This document shows, piece after piece, positions 43,338 to 49,163 of a DNA stretch of 49,163 nt. The position numbers and the translations under genes were made by a program. The stretch covers positions 1-49,163 of the forward strand of contig NZ_PDFK01000013.1 of assembly GCF_002845985.1 (NCBI RefSeq), in the 5' to 3' direction. The DNA comes from Lysinibacillus fusiformis. Its GTDB lineage: Bacteria; Bacillota; Bacilli; Bacillales_A; Planococcaceae. The notes under the pieces were generated by a model. That model saw only the letters and a list, made by a program, of their open reading frames with translations, searched no databases and had not been told where the DNA came from. Position 1 is the first letter of the stretch; every line of letters begins with the position of its first letter.

Positions 43338-44138
43338 ATGACAAAATTCCGTACTGAGGAAGAAGTGCTTGAGCATTATGATTCTTCAAAATATCAAACA
43401 CCTGATGGATATACCGCAGATATTGCCATTTTTACAATTACGTCAGAGAAAACAGAAGAAAAGGCGCCGCCCAACATGACGCTTAAGATTATGCTAATTA
43501 AGCGTGCGGCTAAGGATGCTGATGGAAATCCGAATATTGAAGGAGGGAAATGGGCACTCCCAGGAGGATTTGTAGATGCCGATCAAAAAGAAACAGCCTA
43601 TATCGCAGCTAAACGAGAATTAAAAGAAGAAACCAATGTTGAAGGTTTGCATGTTCAACACTTTGGTGTTTATGATCAAATCGATCGAGATCCTCGTGGT
43701 TGGATGATCTCAAATGCATTTTACGCAATTGTTCCTGAGACCTATATTGAACAACGTCAAGCAAATGATGATGCGGCTGAGGTAGAACTGTTTGATATAG
43801 AAAGTGTATTTACACTTCAACTAGCCTTCGATCATAGAAAAATTATTACAGATGCGTTGAATTTTATTAAAAGAGATATGATTCAAACAACCGTTGCTAA
43901 AAATTTTTTACCACAAGCATTCACTTTGTCAGAATTACAGCGAGTACTTTTAACAGTTGGGGAAGATCCTCGAATTTCTAATGATTCGGTGTTCTTTACA
44001 AAAGCACCCAAATTACCTTTTATCGAAAAAATATTAGATGAGGAAGGCAAACCGAAGAAAACTAAACGAAATTCATTCAGACCTTCGCAACTATATAGAT
44101 TTAATAATTTTGAAATGGTGGAGTCCATTTATCATTAG
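43338..44138 (+). CDS. nrtR: NrtR-like Nudix-family transcriptional regulator of NAD metabolism
   Basis: This is a 266-residue protein with an N-terminal Nudix fold (about 25-160) and a C-terminal winged helix (about 180-266), the NrtR layout. NrtR proteins bind ADP-ribose or related NAD metabolites and repress NAD genes. The Nudix box is altered: GGFVDADQKE has two extra residues before Glu85, while the later REL-KEET part (Arg93, Glu94, Glu97, Glu98) is kept, with Thr replacing the usual Gly. Hydrolase activity is therefore doubtful. Next to it are three NAD salvage genes. An AAAGGGG site precedes the ATG. Matching inverted repeats flank it. Confidence 0.82.
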   Translation: MTKFRTEEEVLEHYDSSKYQTPDGYTADIAIFTITSEKTEEKAPPNMTLKIMLIKRAAKDADGNPNIEGGKWALPGGFVDADQKETAYIAAKRELKEETNVEGLHVQHFGVYDQIDRDPRGWMISNAFYAIVPETYIEQRQANDDAAEVELFDIESVFTLQLAFDHRKIITDALNFIKRDMIQTTVAKNFLPQAFTLSELQRVLLTVGEDPRISNDSVFFTKAPKLPFIEKILDEEGKPKKTKRNSFRPSQLYRFNNFEMVESIYH

Positions 44139-44165
44139 GAAAGATCCGTCTTTCCTGATTGTTTT
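44138..44165 (+). terminator. Weak terminator after the Nudix regulator
   Basis: A 7-base stem GGAAAGA / TCTTTCC with a 4-base loop is followed by a modest T-rich tail. It overlaps the last base of the stop codon. Confidence 0.5.
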
Positions 44166-44170
44166 AAATG

Positions 44171-44197
44171 TAGTAATTTGTAATTTAGCTATTACTA
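44171..44197 (+). promoter_or_regulatory. Candidate NrtR operator upstream of pncA
   Basis: Inverted repeat TAGTAAT-N13-ATTACTA, with the same half-site and spacing as the site at 43281-43307. It lies 20 bases before the nicotinamidase start. Confidence 0.58.
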
Positions 44198-44217
44198 ATT
44201 AAAAACGGAGTGATGAG

Positions 44218-44772
44218 ATGATGAAAAAGCGAGCATTAATTAATATTGATTATACAGTTGATTTTGTTGCATCTGATGGAGCCTTAACTTGTGGAGAGCC
44301 TGGCCAGCTGCTTGAGCAAGCAAATGTAGGCTTAACGAAGGAATTTATATTGAATGGTGAGTTTACGGTGTTTGCCATCGATGTTCATGAACGAGGAGAT
44401 GTTTATCATCCAGAAACAAAGCTATTTCCACCACATAATATTCGAAATACAAAAGGCAGAGATTTATTTGGCGCTTTAAAACCGTTGTACGAAGCACATA
44501 AAGAGCAGGATCATGTCTATTACATTGATAAAACGCGCTACTCAGCTTTTGCAGGGACAGATTTAGAGCTGAAACTACGTGAAAGAGGCATTACTGAGCT
44601 TCACTTAATCGGCGTTTGTACAGATATCTGTGTTCTTCATACAGCTGTCGATGCTTATAATAAAGGGTTCGAAGTCGTCATTCATAAGAATGCTGTCGCC
44701 TCCTTTAATCAAACAGGCCATGAGTGGGCGTTAGGACATTTCGAGCATACACTTGGCGCCACTGTGATTTGA
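44218..44772 (+). CDS. pncA: nicotinamidase (isochorismatase-family)
   Basis: The protein has 184 residues and converts nicotinamide to nicotinate. The Asp-Lys-Cys triad is visible as Asp11 (NIDYTVDF), Lys105 (IDKTRYSAF) and Cys138 (GVCTDICVL). The metal ligands fit Asp55, His57 and His73 in the IDVHERGD region and PPHN. A GGAG site lies seven bases before ATG 44218; a second in-frame ATG follows directly. It is the first gene of a three-gene NAD salvage operon, 19 bases before pncB. Confidence 0.92.
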   Translation: MMKKRALINIDYTVDFVASDGALTCGEPGQLLEQANVGLTKEFILNGEFTVFAIDVHERGDVYHPETKLFPPHNIRNTKGRDLFGALKPLYEAHKEQDHVYYIDKTRYSAFAGTDLELKLRERGITELHLIGVCTDICVLHTAVDAYNKGFEVVIHKNAVASFNQTGHEWALGHFEHTLGATVI

Positions 44773-44791
44773 CATGAATGGAGGGAAAAAC

Positions 44792-46252
44792 ATGAAATAT
44801 GCTGACGATAGTTTTATGTTACACACAGATCTATATCAAATTAATATGGTTCAAACTTACTGGCAAGATGGGGCTCATCAACGCAAAGCTGTTTTTGAGC
44901 TATATTTTAGAAACCTTCCATTTGGCAATGGTTATGCGGTATTTGCAGGCTTAAAAAAAGCTATCGAGTTTATTAATAACTTCGGTTTCTCTCAAAGTGA
45001 TATTCAATATTTACGAGAAGAAGGAAAATATCCAGAGGAATTTCTTCAATATTTACAGGAGCTTAAGTTTACTGGATCGATTAAGGCGATGAGGGAAGGA
45101 GAACTAGTCTTTGCGAATGAGCCTATCCTACGAATTGAAGCCCCATTGGTAGAAGCCCAATTAATGGAAACTCCTTTGTTAAATATTGTGAACTATCAAA
45201 CGTTGATTGCGACAAAGGCTTCACGCATTAAACAAGTGACAGGTGAGGATGTCGTGATGGAGTTTGGTACTCGACGTGCACATGAATTTGATGCAGCTAT
45301 TTGGGGAACTCGTGCTGCCTATATAGGTGGATTCTCTTCAACAAGTAATGTAAGAGCAGGAAAATTATTCGGTATCCCCGTGTCAGGAACGCATGCCCAT
45401 GCAATGATTCAAACCTATCGGGATGAGTACACTGCATTTAAAAAATATGCAGCGGCACATAAAGATTGTGTATTTTTAGTAGATACCTATGATACGTTAC
45501 GTTCGGGCGTTCCTAATGCGATTCGTGTAGCAAAGGAGCTAGGAGATCACATTAATTTTATTGGTATTCGTTTAGACAGTGGTGATCTAGCATATCTTTC
45601 AAAACAGGCAAGAAAAATGCTAGATGCTGCAGGATTTACAGAAGCAAAAATTATGGCTTCGAATGATTTGGACGAATATACAATTATGCATTTAAAGTCG
45701 CAAGGTGCACAAATTGACGCTTGGGGAATCGGAACGAAGCTTATTACAGCCTATGATCAGGCAGCTCTTGGTGGGGTATATAAATTAGTTTCAATTGAAA
45801 ACGAAAGTGGAGATATGGTAGATACCATTAAAATTTCAGCAAATCCTGAAAAAGTGACTACACCAGGGCGTAAACGTGTTTACCGTATTATTAATATGGA
45901 TAATGGTCATGCTGAAGGAGACTATATTGCATTAGAGGGAGAAAACATAGAGCAAGAAGAAAGATTGAAAATGTTCCACCCTGTTCATACGTATATTAGT
46001 AAATTTGTAACGAATTTTTTTGCAAAAGATTTACATGAAAGCATCGTAGAAAACGGAAAAGTAGTTTATGAGGAACCTACAATTCAAGAAACACAAGCAT
46101 ATGTGAAAGAAAATTTACATTTACTGTGGTGTGAATATAAACGAACAATGAATCCCGAAGAGTATCCTGTCGATTTAAGTCAAGCATGTTGGGACAATAA
46201 AATGGCAAGCATACAGGACATAAAAGAAAAAATTTCACAAGATAGGAGGTAG
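44792..46252 (+). CDS. pncB: nicotinate phosphoribosyltransferase
   Basis: The protein has about 486 residues and makes nicotinate mononucleotide from nicotinate and PRPP, the entry step of the Preiss-Handler route. Typical segments are LHTDLYQINMVQTYWQDG near the start, then EFGTRRAHEFDAAIWGTRAA (split around residue 170), GTHAHAMIQ and IRLDSGDLAYLSK. ATG 44792 follows GGAGGGA at good spacing, so the in-frame ATG 44774 is not used. It lies five bases before the adenylyltransferase gene. Confidence 0.94.
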   Translation: MKYADDSFMLHTDLYQINMVQTYWQDGAHQRKAVFELYFRNLPFGNGYAVFAGLKKAIEFINNFGFSQSDIQYLREEGKYPEEFLQYLQELKFTGSIKAMREGELVFANEPILRIEAPLVEAQLMETPLLNIVNYQTLIATKASRIKQVTGEDVVMEFGTRRAHEFDAAIWGTRAAYIGGFSSTSNVRAGKLFGIPVSGTHAHAMIQTYRDEYTAFKKYAAAHKDCVFLVDTYDTLRSGVPNAIRVAKELGDHINFIGIRLDSGDLAYLSKQARKMLDAAGFTEAKIMASNDLDEYTIMHLKSQGAQIDAWGIGTKLITAYDQAALGGVYKLVSIENESGDMVDTIKISANPEKVTTPGRKRVYRIINMDNGHAEGDYIALEGENIEQEERLKMFHPVHTYISKFVTNFFAKDLHESIVENGKVVYEEPTIQETQAYVKENLHLLWCEYKRTMNPEEYPVDLSQACWDNKMASIQDIKEKISQDRR

Positions 46253-46257
46253 CTACA

Positions 46258-46872
46258 ATGGCGAGAATAGGTATTTATGGTTCATCCTTTGATCCTATTA
46301 CCAATGTTCATCTTTGGACAGCAAGCACAGTCGCGCACCGTTGTAAATTAGATAGAGTCATTTTTTTACCTTGTTCAAACAAACGTAAAGATAAAACGAT
46401 AAAAACAGCAGATACTCATCGTTGGAATATGCTACAGCTGGCCATTGCTAAGGATGATCGTTTTATTGCAGATTCCTATGAGATGGACCAAGAAGGCTGG
46501 AACATCTATACTTATGACACGATGAAATACTTTAGAGAAAAACATCCAGAGGATGAATTGCATTTTATCATGGGCGCTGATTTATTAGTGGATATCGGCG
46601 CGGGATTGTGGAAAAAAGGTGACGCATTAGTTGCGGAGAATAAATTTATTGTAATGGCTAGACATGGCATCGATATGCTATCAACGATTAGTCGTTCTCC
46701 CATTTTAAGAAATAATGATGATGGTAGATTCCATCTGATAGATAAAGGGCTAGCGATGGAAATTAGCTCTACTTATATTCGTGAGGAATTTGCGATGGGG
46801 GGAGAGCCGAGATACCTCTTGCCTACTGCTTGTTACGACTATATTAAAGAGCATCATCTTTATCAAAAATAG
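46258..46872 (+). CDS. nadD: NadD-like nicotinate-nucleotide adenylyltransferase
   Basis: The protein has 204 residues and is a nucleotidyltransferase of the HxGH-like class. The ATP-binding motif is GSSFDPITNVHL (the usual second His pair is partly altered: TNVH), and the second signature ISSTYIRE is intact. MGADLLVDI matches the family MGADxLxxl segment. It would convert nicotinate mononucleotide to deamido-NAD, completing the salvage operon with pncA and pncB. An AGGAGG site overlaps the end of pncB. It is probably a salvage-specific paralogue, with the housekeeping nadD elsewhere; this is inferred. Confidence 0.85.
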   Translation: MARIGIYGSSFDPITNVHLWTASTVAHRCKLDRVIFLPCSNKRKDKTIKTADTHRWNMLQLAIAKDDRFIADSYEMDQEGWNIYTYDTMKYFREKHPEDELHFIMGADLLVDIGAGLWKKGDALVAENKFIVMARHGIDMLSTISRSPILRNNDDGRFHLIDKGLAMEISSTYIREEFAMGGEPRYLLPTACYDYIKEHHLYQK

Positions 46873-46889
46873 TGGAATTATTTTTTTAA

Positions 46890-46916
46890 GTGTGGTTGGA
46901 CGCCGCACTTTTTTTA
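46890..46916 (+). terminator. Rho-independent terminator of the NAD salvage operon
   Basis: A 6-base stem GTGTGG / CCGCAC (one G-U pair) with a 7-base loop is followed by TTTTTTT. Confidence 0.78.
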
Positions 46917-47036
46917 ATTTTGAAAAGATGGTGAATTTCATCATATGTAGCTCTAGGTAAGCTATAATAAAAATAGCAATGGAATACACCCTTTTTGCTG
47001 ACGATAATTACAATGATTAATGTTAGAAAGGAATTC

Positions 47037-48890
47037 ATGGATGTGCAGCTTACATTAACATTTCTTATTTTAGGAGCAACAATTTTTGCATTTGTGACCA
47101 ATAAAATACGAGCAGATCTTGTAGCGATTGTGTCACTTCTAGCATTTGTCATTGCGGATATTCTAACGCCAACGGAGGCATTAGCTGGTTTTTCAAACTC
47201 TGTCGTTTTAATGATTGCAGGGCTATTTGTCGTGGGCGCTGGAATATTACGCACAGGTCTAGCAGGAATGGCAGGGCAACTCTTACTTAAATGGTCGGGC
47301 AATAGTGAGCTGAAATTATTTGTGCTACTGCTTATTATTGTAGGATCTGTTGGTGCCTTTATGAGCAATACTGGTACCGTAGCATTAATGATGCCAATCG
47401 TTGTAAGTATAGCGATTAGTATGAAAGTTAGTCCGTCTAAGTTTCTACTCCCACTCTCATATGTAGCAAGTCTTTCTGGTCTGATGACACTGATTGCGTC
47501 ACCAACCAATTTAATTGTCAGTCAGTTATTGGTTGATCGAGGCTATAATAAACTTGGCTTTTTTGAAGTGACCCCTATTGGTATTGTAGGGATGATTGCT
47601 GGAATTACTTATTTAGTGCTTGTACGTAATATTCTATTACCAAAGGATCAAAATCGTACACAAACAAATGAAGGCTATAAACTTTCACCAAAAAAAATTA
47701 TTAAGCAATATGATTTAAATAATCGTCTATTTAAAATCGCTGTTCCTGAAGACTCACCGATTATTGAGACATCTTTAGCAGAGCTAAAACTGCCAGCTAA
47801 GTACACGCTCTGTATGATGAAAATTCATCGTAAATCACAGGAGGGTATCAATTTACTGCCGATGACATATCAGGAAATGGCAGGTCCAACTAGTGTCATT
47901 CATGCCAAGGACGAGCTTTATGTTCAAGGAGAAGTAGAGGATATTCGTCGTTTTGTTGAGGATTATCATCTTGAGATGCAAGGGTTAGTGGAAGGAGAAG
48001 CTGATGAATTGGTATCGAAACATCTCGGTATTGCAGAGGTGTTGCTGACACCTAATTCGAGTTTTATTAATGAAACTGTTAGCTCTCTTGGATTCAGGGA
48101 AAAATATAATTTAAATATCATTGGCATTAATCGCAGAGGTGGTTATAAGCTTCAGGATATGGTTTCTCATAAATTGAAATTTGGAGATGCCATATTAGTA
48201 CAGGGAGCATGGGATGAAATTCTCTTGTTAGCAAGAGAGACCCAGGATGTCGTGGTTGTCGGTCAGCCTAAAGAACACGCGAGTGTGGCAGCCGCTACAG
48301 GTAAAGCTGGTATTGCCGGTTTAATTATGCTGTTGATGATTATTTTAATGGCATTCGAAGTTTTCCCAGCTGTGATCTCAGTAATGATTGGTGCTGTGTT
48401 GATGATATTAACAGGCTGTTTACGAAACATGGAAGATGCCTATAGCAATATGAATTTTGAAAGTATTGTGCTAGTGGCTGCAATGTTGCCAATGGCAACG
48501 GCGTTAGAAAAAACTGGAGGCATGACCATTTTATCGGATGGTATTATTAATGCCTTGGGTGATTTTGGACCATATGGCGTGCTCATTGGTATTTATATTT
48601 TAACAGCTATATTTGGTCAATTTATAAGTAATACGGCAACTGCTGTATTGTTCGCGCCCATAGCAATGAGTGCAGCCATTGCTATGGAAGTTAGTCCTAC
48701 AACATTTATGATTGCAGTAGCGGTTGCGGCAAGTATGGCATTTGCTACGCCAATTGCTTCCCCTACGAATGCGCTAGTAATGACGGCGGGGGGCTATAAA
48801 TTTATGGATTTTGTAAGAATAGGGATACCATTACAAATTGTTATGTTTATCGTTATGATGATTGCCATCCCATTCTTTTTCCCGTTTTAA
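47037..48890 (+). CDS. SLC13/DASS-type anion transporter with TrkA-C domains
   Basis: This is a membrane protein of about 617 residues. N-terminal helices (about 1-195) include SNTGTVALMMPIV and ASPTNLIVSQLL. Two cytoplasmic TrkA-C-like regulatory domains (about 215-390) follow, then C-terminal helices (about 415-617) repeat the inverted motif SNTATAVLFAPIA and ASPTNALVMTAGG. The paired SNT/ASPTN motifs are characteristic of sodium/anion (dicarboxylate or sulfate) carriers. ATG 47037 with AAAGGAA is preferred over the in-frame start at 46995. It is monocistronic between terminators. Substrate not determined. Confidence 0.87.
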   Translation: MDVQLTLTFLILGATIFAFVTNKIRADLVAIVSLLAFVIADILTPTEALAGFSNSVVLMIAGLFVVGAGILRTGLAGMAGQLLLKWSGNSELKLFVLLLIIVGSVGAFMSNTGTVALMMPIVVSIAISMKVSPSKFLLPLSYVASLSGLMTLIASPTNLIVSQLLVDRGYNKLGFFEVTPIGIVGMIAGITYLVLVRNILLPKDQNRTQTNEGYKLSPKKIIKQYDLNNRLFKIAVPEDSPIIETSLAELKLPAKYTLCMMKIHRKSQEGINLLPMTYQEMAGPTSVIHAKDELYVQGEVEDIRRFVEDYHLEMQGLVEGEADELVSKHLGIAEVLLTPNSSFINETVSSLGFREKYNLNIIGINRRGGYKLQDMVSHKLKFGDAILVQGAWDEILLLARETQDVVVVGQPKEHASVAAATGKAGIAGLIMLLMIILMAFEVFPAVISVMIGAVLMILTGCLRNMEDAYSNMNFESIVLVAAMLPMATALEKTGGMTILSDGIINALGDFGPYGVLIGIYILTAIFGQFISNTATAVLFAPIAMSAAIAMEVSPTTFMIAVAVAASMAFATPIASPTNALVMTAGGYKFMDFVRIGIPLQIVMFIVMMIAIPFFFPF

Positions 48891-48918
48891 AAACTCGGTT
48901 TCTATACCGAGTTTTTTA
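48890..48918 (+). terminator. Rho-independent terminator of the SLC13-type transporter
   Basis: A perfect 10-base stem AAAACTCGGT / ACCGAGTTTT with a 6-base loop runs into a T tract. Confidence 0.88.
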
Positions 48919-49096
48919 TTTTATATAAAGATCTATTATTTTTTATCGAAAAGTATGATAAAATTCTTTTTTAGATAGCGGTATAACATGGCACTCACTT
49001 GTGAAAATTGAATTTTAGGTTGTCATTATTTTTACGGGTATATATAGGAAGTTTTTCATTACCAAGAAAAAAGTTAAATTTTTTTCAAGAAAAGTG

Positions 49097-49125
49097 TTGA
49101 CCTTTTAAAAATAAGAGTGTAGTAT
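49097..49125 (+). promoter_or_regulatory. Strong sigma-A-type promoter at the window end, possibly of an rRNA operon
   Basis: TTGACC (-35), 17 bases, then TAGTAT (-10, or an overlapping TATTAT). The following ACAAGTCGCCACGGTGACACGC resembles, as far as I recall, the leader of Bacillales rRNA operons. The downstream gene is outside the window. Confidence 0.4.
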
Positions 49126-49163
49126 TATACAAGTCGCCACGGTGACACGCTAAAACAAAGCAA

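Noticed and set aside
46886..47509. 207-codon minus-strand open frame
   Set aside because: It overlaps the SLC13-type gene antisense and its terminator region; its composition is that of a shadow frame.

Overview
The window looks like a chromosomal segment of a low-GC Bacillota of the Bacillales, most like Lysinibacillus or a close relative in the Planococcaceae. The grounds are AT-rich coding sequence, strong AGGAGG-type ribosome binding sites, Bacillus-type Fur boxes, a TPP riboswitch ahead of thiC, a hutH-hutU-hutI operon and GC-rich interspersed repeats. The genus is an inference from gene style, not a database match.

Region 1 (about 0.3-19.2 kb) is an iron-siderophore sensing and capture array. 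It holds seven siderophore-type substrate-binding lipoproteins (two of them as the C-terminal halves of larger reading frames) and seven AraC-family regulators. Four regulators carry a cytoplasmic binding-protein-like sensor domain, the Btr architecture of Bacillus subtilis. One is PchR-like. Two run in frame, with no stop codon, into a complete downstream lipoprotein that keeps its own Fur box, ribosome binding site, signal peptide and lipobox. An alpha/beta hydrolase resembling siderophore esterases and an MFS transporter complete the set. About twelve Fur-box-like sites lie in front of these genes. No ABC permease, ATPase or siderophore biosynthesis gene is present, so the binding proteins presumably share a permease encoded elsewhere.

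Region 2 (19.2-29.0 kb) holds a secreted helical-repeat protein, a decayed gene remnant, a very large hybrid sensor kinase with two kinase cores, a divergent receiver/SARP-type regulator, a methyl-accepting chemotaxis protein and an AEC-family transporter.

Region 3 (29.1-36.5 kb) has the TPP riboswitch with its terminator, thiC, an insertion hotspot and a catalase. The hotspot contains an IS3/IS150-group element inserted in a GC-rich repeat, an IS1182-family element flanked by duplicated copies of the thiC terminator hairpin, and short MITE-like repeats with direct-repeat flanks.

Region 4 (36.8-43.2 kb) is the histidine-utilisation locus: hutH, hutU and hutI, with a divergent AraC-type response regulator whose receiver lacks the phosphoacceptor aspartate. 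Region 5 (43.3-46.9 kb) is an NAD salvage locus: an NrtR-like Nudix regulator followed by a nicotinamidase, a nicotinate phosphoribosyltransferase and a NadD-like adenylyltransferase, with two matching inverted-repeat operators. An SLC13-type transporter and a strong promoter, possibly the start of an rRNA operon, close the window.
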